64,000 nucleotides of DNA from DAOSVX01 sp964447275 (GTDB taxonomy: Bacteria > Bacillota_I > Bacilli_A > RF39 > UBA660), in NCBI GenBank assembly GCA_964447275.1, contig CAYURI010000002.1, positions 1 through 64,000 on the forward strand, given 5' to 3'. This document shows positions 32,066-40,013 of the stretch, piece by piece. The stretch's first letter is position 1. The number at the start of each line of letters is the position of its first letter. The notes beneath the pieces were generated by a model that saw nothing but the letters and a program-made list of their open reading frames with translations, was not told the DNA's origin and made no database searches. Both the position numbers and the translations under genes were made by a program.

Positions 32066-33299
32066 TTTTTTAAGTAATTTTACGGAAGAAGAACCAAAAG
32101 AAATTAAAAAAGAACCAAAAGGGATTAAAATAGTGGAAAATGAATTAGAAAATGATACTAATTATGCCAAGAAAAAGCAAAAACGTTTAATTATTGAAAT
32201 AGCTGTAGCAACGGCTGTTATAATAACAATAACATTACTAATTATTTATTTTTCGAAAATTGAAGTCCCTAATTTTAATAATCAACTGGTTTCCATTGCT
32301 GACAAATGGTCAAGTGAAAACAAAATTCAAATTATTAAAAAAGAAGCTTATAATAATGAATATGATGAAGATTATGTAGTAAGCCAATCAATCAAAAGTG
32401 GAACCAAAATAAGTAAAAAAACCATTTTAGAAATAACAGTTAGTAAAGGCTCTGATCCAGATGAAAAAATCTCTGTACCAGATTTAAATAAGATGACAGG
32501 ATCTGAAATACAATCTTGGATTGATGATAACAATTTATTTAATACAATTATTACTGAAAAAAATTCCAAGAAGATAGCTAAAGGTAATTTAATAAGTTAT
32601 GCTTTTGATAGTGCTACTGTTGATAAAAATAATTTTAAGAGATCAGATGGATTAGAAATAGTAATTTCTAAAGGTGATACCGAAGAAAATAATATCGAAG
32701 TAATAAATTTAGTTAGTAAATCTAAAGAAGAAGTAACAAAATGGTGTTCAGATAATGGTTTAGTATGTAAATTTAGTGATGCTATTTCAGATGATTATGA
32801 AGTAGGGAAAGTTACTTCTCAATCGGTAAAGGTTGGCCAAACAATTTCCGTAGATACTAAAATGACTTTTAAAGTATCAGTCGGTAAAGGAATAACAATA
32901 CCAAACTACAGTAACATTACTTCTGAAAATGCTGCAGCAATAAACGCTAAAGTAGATGTTAAAATAAAATATGTTTATAGTATGGATATTACTTATGGTA
33001 ATCTAATTTCTCAATCAGTAAAAGCTGGTAGTAGAAAAATGGAAACTGATAATAAAGTTGAATTAGTATACTCATTAGGGAAACCTTATTTTGATACTTT
33101 AGAAGGTAAAAAAGAAAGCGAATTAGCCAAAATATTTTACGATTATAATCAAAAAGGAGTAGAGTTTACATATACAATAAAATATATTAATTCTGACGAA
33201 GAAAAAGGCACGATTGTTAGCAGTTCTAAATCAAATGAATTTGTCACAATGACAGAAAATATTGAGGTAAGGGTAAGTAACGGCATAATCGGTGGATAA
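32058..33299 (+). CDS. Single-pass PASTA-repeat protein without kinase domain
   Basis: The 413-residue protein has a charged cytoplasmic part of about 48 residues with no kinase fold, one hydrophobic helix (about 49-70), then about five PASTA-like repeats such as ISVPDLNKMTGSEIQSWIDD and INLVSKSKEEVTKWCSDNGL. PASTA domains bind muropeptides or beta-lactam-like wall ligands, and normally sit on Ser/Thr kinases (PknB/PrkC) or PBPs. The cytoplasmic part is Glu/Lys-rich. It overlaps the ATPase gene by 8 bp and precedes a sigma factor by 4 bp. It is a likely sensor, possibly acting on that sigma factor; this is inference. Confidence 0.85.
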   Translation: MSSFLSNFTEEEPKEIKKEPKGIKIVENELENDTNYAKKKQKRLIIEIAVATAVIITITLLIIYFSKIEVPNFNNQLVSIADKWSSENKIQIIKKEAYNNEYDEDYVVSQSIKSGTKISKKTILEITVSKGSDPDEKISVPDLNKMTGSEIQSWIDDNNLFNTIITEKNSKKIAKGNLISYAFDSATVDKNNFKRSDGLEIVISKGDTEENNIEVINLVSKSKEEVTKWCSDNGLVCKFSDAISDDYEVGKVTSQSVKVGQTISVDTKMTFKVSVGKGITIPNYSNITSENAAAINAKVDVKIKYVYSMDITYGNLISQSVKAGSRKMETDNKVELVYSLGKPYFDTLEGKKESELAKIFYDYNQKGVEFTYTIKYINSDEEKGTIVSSSKSNEFVTMTENIEVRVSNGIIGG

Positions 33300-33303
33300 A
33301 TAA

Positions 33304-34071
33304 ATGGGAATAAAATTAGATACAATTTTTGAATTATTAAAAAACTATGATAAATATGGTTTTGAATTACTATATGAGCATTATTTCAGGTTAATGTATG
33401 GTATAGCTTTTTCAGTATGTAAAGATGATGAAATAAGTAAAGATGCTATTCAAAATACCATGATAATTTTATATAAATTGGATCCAAAAAAATTCCCAAA
33501 TAACAATGAATTAAGCTGGCTTTATAAAGTAGTTAAAAATGAAACTTTACAATTATTAAGAAAGCAAAAAAACAAATTGTCAATAGATGAAATAGCTGAT
33601 TTACCAACAATTGATAAGTCAATTGAAAATATTGTTGATATGGATTCATATAATTATTTAATAAAAGACTTAAACGAAGAACAAAGAAGAATTATTACTT
33701 TAAAAGTCATTTGCGGTTTAACCCATAAAGAGATAGCTAAATTATTAAGTATGCCATCAGGAACAGTTATGTGGGTTTATAATACTTCAATAAAAAAACT
33801 AAAAATTATATTAGGAAGCCTAATGTCAATAATCATAATAATTGGCATTTCATTTATTAGCAAACTAAATGCTGTAACAAATTTCCGATATGTAACTGAA
33901 GAATCGTATTATATGGATAATCTAATGACTGCAAAAGCTATGCCACTAGAAGTAGTTGACTGGCGAATTAAATATTATGTTATAGGTGCTTTATTAGTAA
34001 TATCTTTAATAATCCTATTTATAAATGGAGATAAAATACCAATTAAGATACTAATCAAAAAAGCTAAATAA
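33304..34071 (+). CDS. ECF-type sigma factor with C-terminal membrane tail
   Basis: Residues 1-170 carry an ECF sigma layout: region 2 (FELLYEHYFRLMYGIAFSVC, then ISKDAIQNTMIILYKL) and region 4 (LNEEQRRIITLKVICGLTHK, then EIAKLLSMPSGTVMWVYNTS). The usual sigma stops here. This one continues through a hydrophobic helix (about 174-192), an outer loop of about 30 residues and a second helix (about 223-240), so it should be membrane-bound. The PASTA-protein gene directly upstream ends 4 bp before its ATG. Tethering would suit regulation by envelope stress. The ATG is preceded by GGTGGATAAATA. Confidence 0.85.
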   Translation: MGIKLDTIFELLKNYDKYGFELLYEHYFRLMYGIAFSVCKDDEISKDAIQNTMIILYKLDPKKFPNNNELSWLYKVVKNETLQLLRKQKNKLSIDEIADLPTIDKSIENIVDMDSYNYLIKDLNEEQRRIITLKVICGLTHKEIAKLLSMPSGTVMWVYNTSIKKLKIILGSLMSIIIIIGISFISKLNAVTNFRYVTEESYYMDNLMTAKAMPLEVVDWRIKYYVIGALLVISLIILFINGDKIPIKILIKKAK

Positions 34072-34087
34072 TATTTAGCTTTTTTAT
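34057..34087 (+). terminator. Intrinsic terminator of the ABC-PASTA-sigma operon
   Basis: AGCTAAAT pairs with ATTTAGCT around AAT and runs into Ts. The sigma gene stop (34069-34071) is in the loop. Confidence 0.88.
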
Positions 34088-34096
34088 TTTATATAG

Positions 34097-34102
34097 TATA
34101 AT
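34097..34102 (+). promoter_or_regulatory. -10 box of the second Ppx/GppA-like gene
   Basis: TATAAT at 34097-34102 lies 19 bp before ATG 34121 and directly behind the operon terminator. Confidence 0.6.
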
Positions 34103-34120
34103 TTAATTAAGGTGATTAAA

Positions 34121-35020
34121 ATGAAAGAATATTATATTGATCAAGGTTCATCAACAATTAAAGTATATGAATATGAAAGTCGATTAGTTTTATTAGAAGA
34201 ACATTCTATATATTTAAAGAATGGCTTTACAGAAGAAACTGGCATAAGCGAAGAAAACAAAAAAGCTTTATATGATTATTATCAAGCATTAAAAACTAAA
34301 TATAAATTAAATTATGAAAACACTTATATATTTGCAACTGGTATATTTAGAAACTTAAATCAAGAACAAAAAAGATCAATATTAAAAGACTTTAATGATA
34401 AATTTGATTTACATTTTAATATTATTAGTCATGGTATAGAGAATTATTATTTGGGCAAAGCAATGGATAATGATTATCAAAACAAAAAAGTCATGATTAT
34501 CAATATGGGTGGAAAAACAACTGAGTTAGTAACTTTTAAAGATAATGTTATTATTGACAGGAAGAATTTAAAGATTGGTGTAGCTGATTTATTAAATGAG
34601 TTTCCTAATTCTAATGATAAATATTCAACTGCCAAAATAGAAGATATGGTAAACTTTGTTAAAGCTAGAATAACTGATGAAAAGTTTGATAACGATTATG
34701 ATTGTGCTATATTTACTGGTGGCGAAGAATGTTTTGAAAAGTTAACCGGATATAATTTAGTAGAAAATAATATTTTTAGTGATGGTATTCATAAATATAT
34801 GGTTAGTTTTAAAGACTTTGTAAAAGGTAATAATAAAATATTTTTTGAAATAGCCATGGATGAATTATATGCTTTACTTCCACAAAATCCTAAATGGATG
34901 GATGGAGCCAGGGCAGGAGCTCTACTTCCGCAAGCAATATTTGAAAGAGCTAATATAAAATATATAATACCATCGGACTTAAATTTAATTAATGGTGTTA
35001 TAAACGATATGAAATTATAA
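34121..35020 (+). CDS. Ppx/GppA-like ASKHA phosphatase-fold protein (copy 2)
   Basis: The 299-residue protein begins MKEYYIDQGSSTIKVYEYES, the actin-fold phosphate 1 loop, has IFATGIFRNLN, an ENYYLGKAM segment, and IINMGGKTTELVTF as phosphate 2. It is a paralogue of the 28357-29259 protein with the same length and motif order but low identity. Relatives of this fold hydrolyse polyphosphate or pppGpp. The usual catalytic Glu would be in IENYYLG. Substrate is not assigned. The ATG at 34121 follows AAGGTGATTAAA. It is a single-gene unit ended by a bidirectional terminator. Confidence 0.7.
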   Translation: MKEYYIDQGSSTIKVYEYESRLVLLEEHSIYLKNGFTEETGISEENKKALYDYYQALKTKYKLNYENTYIFATGIFRNLNQEQKRSILKDFNDKFDLHFNIISHGIENYYLGKAMDNDYQNKKVMIINMGGKTTELVTFKDNVIIDRKNLKIGVADLLNEFPNSNDKYSTAKIEDMVNFVKARITDEKFDNDYDCAIFTGGEECFEKLTGYNLVENNIFSDGIHKYMVSFKDFVKGNNKIFFEIAMDELYALLPQNPKWMDGARAGALLPQAIFERANIKYIIPSDLNLINGVINDMKL

Positions 35021-35028
35021 TACAAAAA

Positions 35029-35060
35029 TAAAAAACACATATTTTCTTATGTGTTTTTAA
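35029..35060. terminator. Bidirectional terminator between copy 2 and the kinase-like gene
   Basis: AAAAACACATA (35031-35041) pairs with TATGTGTTTTT (35048-35058) around TTTTCT. The minus-strand gene stop lies in its 3' arm. Confidence 0.88.
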
Positions 35061-36091
35061 ATACTTAATACTTTTTTTAATACCTCTCGCCTTTCTTTTA
35101 AAACGGTTTCAAAGTATTCTTGAGTTGACGGTAATAAATGTATTTGACTATTGTCTCTAGAAAAATTTTCTAGAATTTTTCTATACTCATCATCATAGGC
35201 TAGCCTTTCAATTAATGGTTTGACATCATCAGGGAAAGCCATATACAATTCAGTTAAGTTGGGATCCAAGCCATCATATTGAGATTGACTGACTTCTTCC
35301 GCTTGGGCTTGAGTTGCAAAAAGCAGGTCATTTTTACAAGGGAAAAGTGGGGCCCAAACCATTCCATGTTTATGAGTAAAAACATTTTTATGATCGACTC
35401 CCAATATTTTCTCACTATCGTAAACCTTAGAAGGAGCAAATCCTTTTAACTTTTTAATGCCACCTTCAATTGATATGTGACTTGAAAATCTAGGATCAAG
35501 GGCTAGTAGTTCTGGCCTTAGTCTGTAGGAGTAAGATACGCCTTCAATTTTAGGAATTTCAAATCCTATGTTGTGATAGTTTCTATCTGCTTGTAACATG
35601 AAGCCATCACTAACAAAGAGGGTTAATAAAAAAGTTTTACATTTATCGTAATCTTCCGCCGAAACTGTTTGCTTTAAATAGTCAAGGACATTTACTAATG
35701 AATATCCGGAATAACAAACTAGATCTGATATTTCGGAATTTAACAGCTCACTTATTAAATAATAATTATGAGTTGAGTCTTGAAAACAAGTTGATAAAAG
35801 TCCGGTTTTCGCCTTAGCCTCTTTTTGATTTACACTAGTAACTCGAACGCAAGAAACTCTATAATCAAGAGTGTCTAAACCCATTATTTGTCTCCCAAAT
35901 TCGCTAAAAAACTGTTCTGTAAATAAACGATAGTCGTTTCTTATCTTAAAATATTGTAAAGCGTTTTCAATTATATACCAAGTTGACTTTTCTCTCAAAT
36001 AAGCTTCATTTATACTTACTATTTGTTTTAACTTGCTAATTGGAATTTCTGAACACTGAAAATGTGGAATTACGGCCTCATTTAAAACCAT
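35057..36091 (-). CDS. HipA-like kinase-fold protein (divergent)
   Basis: The 344-residue protein shows one clear motif, MLQADRNYHNIGFEIP (about 165-180). D-R-x2-H-N matches the HipA/PI3K-like kinase catalytic loop, in which Asp acts as base and Asn holds metal. A later YDSEKILG may hold the second metal Asp. The usual HipA N-domain is not evident. HipA phosphorylates glutamyl-tRNA synthetase in persistence; no such role can be claimed here. The segment is less AT-rich than neighbours, and codon choice differs. The ATG at 36091 has AAGGGGTG and an upstream TTGACT/TGCTAAAAT promoter (36100-36155). Confidence 0.55.
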   Translation of the reverse strand: MVLNEAVIPHFQCSEIPISKLKQIVSINEAYLREKSTWYIIENALQYFKIRNDYRLFTEQFFSEFGRQIMGLDTLDYRVSCVRVTSVNQKEAKAKTGLLSTCFQDSTHNYYLISELLNSEISDLVCYSGYSLVNVLDYLKQTVSAEDYDKCKTFLLTLFVSDGFMLQADRNYHNIGFEIPKIEGVSYSYRLRPELLALDPRFSSHISIEGGIKKLKGFAPSKVYDSEKILGVDHKNVFTHKHGMVWAPLFPCKNDLLFATQAQAEEVSQSQYDGLDPNLTELYMAFPDDVKPLIERLAYDDEYRKILENFSRDNSQIHLLPSTQEYFETVLKERREVLKKVLSI

Positions 36092-36210
36092 TACCAAACA
36101 CCCCTTTTTTGTAGGGTTTATTTTAGCATATTAGTCGCATAAAGTCAAATTATATGGGCTTTTATGACACGGTAAATTTTTTTGTGTTATAATTTCAATT
36201 GGTGATATAA

Positions 36211-37026
36211 ATGATTTTGAATGGTAAAGAAGTGGCTTTAAAAATTGAAAACAATCTTAAAGAAAGATTACGTAAATATAATAATAAACCTGTTTTAGCA
36301 ACTATTATAGTAGGTAATAGAATAGAGTCTATTACTTATGTCAATATGAAGTTAAAAGCTTGTGAAAGAGTAGGAATAATAGGTAAAAAGATTGAATTAG
36401 ATGAAACTATTAGTGAATTAGAGTTAATTAATGAAATAAAAAAATTAAATGAAGATGCTAGTGTATCAGGGATTCTTGTTCAGCATCCACTTCCTAGTCA
36501 TCTAAATGAACAAAAAATATTTAATTATATTGATCCTAAAAAAGATGTTGATGGCTTAAGTGCAATTAGTTTTGGCAATATGGCAATGGGAATACCGGGT
36601 CATATATCAGCAACTCCGGGAGCCATAATGGCCATATTAAGTTATTATAATATTAACATTGAAGGTAAAAAAGCCGTGGTTGTTGGTAGGAGTAATATTC
36701 TTGGTAAACCAATTGCGATGCTTTTATTAAATGCTAATGCGACAGTTACTATATGTCATTCTAAAACTAAAGATTTAGATAATATCTTAAAAGAAACTGA
36801 CATTATAGTAGCGGCTTTAGGCAAACCAAAATATATCAAAGCCAGTTTACTAAAAAAAGGAGCAATAATAATTGATGCTGGTTATAACGAAGGAAATATT
36901 GGTGATGTTGATTTAGATAATATTGATCCTTCTATTTCTTATACACCAGTTCCTGGTGGAGTAGGACCAGTTACAATAGCTAAACTTCTAGAACAAACAG
37001 TGACTTCTTTTGAAAAAGTTATTTAG
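36211..37026 (+). CDS. folD: Methylenetetrahydrofolate dehydrogenase/cyclohydrolase
   Basis: FolD interconverts methylene-, methenyl- and formyl-tetrahydrofolate for one-carbon supply. The 271-residue protein has SITYVNMKLKAC with the catalytic Lys region, GILVQHPLP and DPKKDVDGLS, then the NADP site VVGRSNILGKPIAMLLL and the C-terminal PGGVGPVTIAKLLEQT. Length is slightly short, normal for FolD being about 280. It has GGTGATATAA as ribosome site and is followed by the AlkD-like gene 15 bp downstream. Confidence 0.95.
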   Translation: MILNGKEVALKIENNLKERLRKYNNKPVLATIIVGNRIESITYVNMKLKACERVGIIGKKIELDETISELELINEIKKLNEDASVSGILVQHPLPSHLNEQKIFNYIDPKKDVDGLSAISFGNMAMGIPGHISATPGAIMAILSYYNINIEGKKAVVVGRSNILGKPIAMLLLNANATVTICHSKTKDLDNILKETDIIVAALGKPKYIKASLLKKGAIIIDAGYNEGNIGDVDLDNIDPSISYTPVPGGVGPVTIAKLLEQTVTSFEKVI

Positions 37027-37041
37027 AAAGTGAAAAATATA

Positions 37042-37722
37042 ATGACAAATAAAGAATTAAGAACTAAGTTAATTTCTTTAAGTGATAAAACTTATTCTGA
37101 TTTTCAAAATAAGTTAGGTATTAATACTATGCCAGATTTTGGTATAAAAATCCCTATACTTAGAAGTATTGCCAAAGAGATATCTAAGAGTGACTATAAA
37201 ACTTATTTAAAAAATCCTAATAATAAATATTTAGAAGAAGTCTCTATTGAAGGAATGGTTATTGGTGAAATAAAAGACTTAGAAGAAGCTTTACCATATA
37301 TTGATAGTTTTATTCCGAAAATAACTAATTGGGGAATTTGTGATAACTTTTGTGGGTCTTTAAAGATAGCTAATAAGTATCCAGAAGTGATGTGGAATTA
37401 TTTAAACAAGTATTTGTCAAGTAACAAAGAATTTACGTTAAGATTTTGTTTAGTGATGTTTTTATGGCACTATATAAAAGATGATTATATAAATAAGGTG
37501 TTAGAAATTAATGAAAGCATTCATAGTGACGATTATTATGTAAAGATGGCTCAAGCTTGGTTAATATCAGAGGCTTATGTAAAGTATCCAGATACTACTT
37601 TAGAGTATTTAAAAAAGTCTCATTTAGATAAATGGACTTTTAATAAAGGAATCCAAAAAATTAGAGAATCTTTAAGAGTTTCAAAAGAAACTAAAGAGAT
37701 GTTAAATAAATTAAAAAGATAG
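37042..37722 (+). CDS. AlkD-type DNA glycosylase-like HEAT-repeat protein
   Basis: The 226-residue protein is built of short alpha-helical repeats, with GIKIPILRSIAKEISKS, WNICDN-like NWGICDNFCGSLK and LRFCLVMFLWHYI, the last two matching the AlkD family that removes positively charged alkylated bases (3-methyladenine, 7-methylguanine) by a non-base-flipping route. The conserved W-x3-D-x-F pattern is present. It appears to be co-transcribed behind folD. The ATG at 37042 is chosen over the GTG at 37030 for the GAAAGTG ribosome site. Confidence 0.85.
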   Translation: MTNKELRTKLISLSDKTYSDFQNKLGINTMPDFGIKIPILRSIAKEISKSDYKTYLKNPNNKYLEEVSIEGMVIGEIKDLEEALPYIDSFIPKITNWGICDNFCGSLKIANKYPEVMWNYLNKYLSSNKEFTLRFCLVMFLWHYIKDDYINKVLEINESIHSDDYYVKMAQAWLISEAYVKYPDTTLEYLKKSHLDKWTFNKGIQKIRESLRVSKETKEMLNKLKR

Positions 37723-37745
37723 AAGTTACTTTTCTATCTTTTCTT
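37713..37745. terminator. Bidirectional terminator
   Basis: AAAGATAGAA (37715-37724) pairs with TTCTATCTTT (37732-37741), with A and T tracts either side, between converging genes. Confidence 0.85.
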
Positions 37746-38049
37746 TACTAAATTTTAATCCGGCTTCTGCTAATTCATCAATTGTTACTACTTTTTTATC
37801 TAAAGCATCACTAACTTCGTATTCATCACCATCTATTTTAATCCAGATGTTTTTTAAGCAACTAAAGTAGTAATTATATTCACTATCTTTATAAAAATAA
37901 AGAATAGCCTCGCCACAAACCTCACCAGTTCTATCAACGATGGTTAATTCATTATCATTTTTTCTGTCTATAAAGAATAATACGATAGAGGCAATTAGTA
38001 AAGCGAAAATTCCTACTAAAATGAGAATGGTTTTAGTTGTATCTTTCAT
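37726..38049 (-). CDS. Hypothetical single-pass membrane protein, 107 aa
   Basis: The protein has one N-terminal hydrophobic helix (about residues 8-27) and a small extracytoplasmic domain with two cysteines (GEVCGEAILYF and FSCLKN) that may form a disulfide. The family is not recognised. The ATG at 38049 is preceded by an AAGGAGGAATAAA ribosome site, among the strongest in the window. Its last codons lie in the shared terminator. Confidence 0.65.
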   Translation of the reverse strand: MKDTTKTILILVGIFALLIASIVLFFIDRKNDNELTIVDRTGEVCGEAILYFYKDSEYNYYFSCLKNIWIKIDGDEYEVSDALDKKVVTIDELAEAGLKFSKEKIEK

Positions 38050-38132
38050 TTTATTCCTCCTTATTATAGTTTTATTATATCATAAATTTTTAATTATGAT
38101 ATAATTTAAATATAAATAGTAGGAGAGATATT

Positions 38133-38651
38133 ATGGAAACAAGAAAAACAAAAAAAGAAATTGTAAAAATGTTATTAAAACAAGATTTAGAGGAAAGAGA
38201 TGAAGCCGAATTAATTGATTTATTAATTGATAATCCAATTGCTGTTGATGTTGATAAGCAAGCAGATGAAAAAATGTCTTTTGGTGATAGATGTGCTGAT
38301 ATTGTCGCTGAGAAAGCTGGTAGTTGGAGATTTATTATTATATTTTTATCCTTCTTGATAGTTTGGATTATTATTAATGGTATATTTCTAATTAATGCAA
38401 TTGATCCATTTCCATTTATTTTATTAAACTTAGTATTATCTTGTATAGCTGCTTTGCAAGCACCAATTATTATGATGAGCCAAAATCGTCAAGCTAAAAA
38501 AGATCGTGATCGTAGTCATAACGACTATATGACTGATTTGAAAAGTGAGCTTATCTTAGAAGAACTTCATATTCAAATTAATACAGTTTTAAAGAATCAA
38601 GCCCGTATCCTTCATTATATTGATGATCAAGAACAACAAAAAGTAGAATAA
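38133..38651 (+). CDS. DUF1003 membrane protein
   Basis: The 172-residue protein shows the DUF1003 signature GDRCADIVAEKAGSWRFI, then two membrane helices (about 65-85 and 92-112) with the linking FPFILLNLVLSCIAALQAPI, and the conserved MMSQNRQAKKDRDRSHNDY helix. DUF1003 proteins are widespread in bacteria; some relate to cytochrome or redox membranes, but function is undefined. The ATG follows TAGGAGAGATATT. A terminator hairpin follows the stop. Confidence 0.9.
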   Translation: METRKTKKEIVKMLLKQDLEERDEAELIDLLIDNPIAVDVDKQADEKMSFGDRCADIVAEKAGSWRFIIIFLSFLIVWIIINGIFLINAIDPFPFILLNLVLSCIAALQAPIIMMSQNRQAKKDRDRSHNDYMTDLKSELILEELHIQINTVLKNQARILHYIDDQEQQKVE

Positions 38652-38677
38652 AAAATAACCCGTAAGGGTTATTTTTG
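38649..38677. terminator. Terminator overlapping the end of the convergent gene
   Basis: AAAATAACCC pairs with GGGTTATTTT around GTAA. Its 3' arm contains the stop codon (38669-38671) of the minus-strand gene. Confidence 0.85.
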
Positions 38678-39049
38678 TGGGCCAACGTATTTGGCGTCGC
38701 TGAAAGCAAGCATTGGATAAAAAATGAAAGATAAGAATAGTAGCCCGGCACCAAAGCCAGAACTTTTTCCAAATGCTTTGGCAAGTTTAAATGGTAACAT
38801 AATAGCAAATACAACGTTTACAATTGGTATTAATAAAAGTAAGAATTTCCAGCCATTACCAAAAGCAATCTTAAACATTACATACATATTGTAAAATGGT
38901 ACCAAACATGCCCATCCTGGTTCGCTGGCTTTTTCAAATAGTTTCCAATAGCAGATAATTAATAAAACACTGATACCGAAACTTAAAAACCAGTAGCCAG
39001 TAGGCATACTTGTCATATCATAGTTGTAAGAATACTCATAACTATACAC
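38669..39049 (-). CDS. DUF5684-like membrane protein
   Basis: The 126-residue protein has a Tyr-rich N-terminus, then three or four hydrophobic segments with the conserved FEKASEPGWACLVPFYNMYVM motif and LAKAFGKSSGFGAGLLFL, which are features of DUF5684 family membrane proteins of unknown function. They are sometimes mislabelled signal peptidase I. The ATG at 39049 follows AGGAGTAAAGCGT. Its 3' end overlaps the terminator of the facing gene. Confidence 0.82.
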   Translation of the reverse strand: MYSYEYSYNYDMTSMPTGYWFLSFGISVLLIICYWKLFEKASEPGWACLVPFYNMYVMFKIAFGNGWKFLLLLIPIVNVVFAIMLPFKLAKAFGKSSGFGAGLLFLSFIFYPMLAFSDAKYVGPQK

Positions 39050-39146
39050 GCTTTACTCCTCCTATAATTTAATTATATAAGAGTAAAGACTAATTTACAA
39101 TTATAACTTAATCATCTATAATGAAATTAGAAAGAAATGGTAAAAA

Positions 39147-40013
39147 ATGATAAAAGTTAGTGATAAATGGGAAGATTATAAATTATTAGATTCTGGTAAT
39201 GGGGAAAAATTAGAAAATTGGCAAGGGATTCTTGTTAGAAGACCTGATCCTCAAGCAATGTGGAGTGTTATGGATTATTCTAAATGGGATAATGTTAACG
39301 CTTTGTATGAAAGAAGTGATACAGGTGGAGGAAGCTGGCAATATTTAAAAAATATTCCAAGTTCCTGGACAGTTAGTTATAAGCATTTAACTTTCAAGAT
39401 TGCTTTAACTAATTTTAAACATACTGGTTTATTTCCAGAACAAGCCGTAAATTGGGATTTTATGATAGATAAAATAAAAAATAGTCATCGCCCAATTAAA
39501 GTATTAAATTTATTTGCTTATACCGGTGGAGCAACGATGGCTTGCTCTAGTGCTGGAGCCGAGGTTACTCAAGTTGATGCATCAAAAGGAATGACAGAGT
39601 GGGCTAAAGAAAATATGGCTCTAAGTCATTTAGAAAATAATAAAATCAGATTTATTGTTGATGATTGTTTAAAATTTGTCGAAAGAGAAGCTCGTCGTGG
39701 TAATAAGTATGATGCGATTGTTATGGATCCACCTAGTTTTGGGAGAGGACCAAAAAAAGAAGTTTGGAAATTTGAAGATAGCCTTTATCTACTTATTAAT
39801 GCTTGCTTAGAGATTCTTAGTGATAAACCATTGTTTTTCTTAATTAATGCTTATACAACGGGAATATCTAGTATTGTTTTAAACAATGTTTTAAAAACCA
39901 CTATTTTAAAAAAATACCCAGAAGGAAAAGTAGATAGTGGTGAAATAGCTTTACCAATAGAAAGAGACAACATGTTACTTCCTTGTGGAATATATGGTGT
40001 TTGGGAAGAATAA
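39147..40013 (+). CDS. RlmI/RlmL-like class I SAM methyltransferase
   Basis: The 288-residue protein has VLNLFAYTGGATMACSSAGA as SAM motif I (about 113-132), VTQVDASKGMTEWAKENM for the ribose, and the catalytic motif AIVMDPPSFGRGPKKEVWKFE. It matches the 23S rRNA (cytosine) methyltransferase group RlmI/RlmK. It lacks the N-terminal PUA domain of classical RlmI, so the target base is uncertain. The tex gene begins immediately after the stop, so they are co-transcribed. Confidence 0.83.
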   Translation: MIKVSDKWEDYKLLDSGNGEKLENWQGILVRRPDPQAMWSVMDYSKWDNVNALYERSDTGGGSWQYLKNIPSSWTVSYKHLTFKIALTNFKHTGLFPEQAVNWDFMIDKIKNSHRPIKVLNLFAYTGGATMACSSAGAEVTQVDASKGMTEWAKENMALSHLENNKIRFIVDDCLKFVEREARRGNKYDAIVMDPPSFGRGPKKEVWKFEDSLYLLINACLEILSDKPLFFLINAYTTGISSIVLNNVLKTTILKKYPEGKVDSGEIALPIERDNMLLPCGIYGVWEE

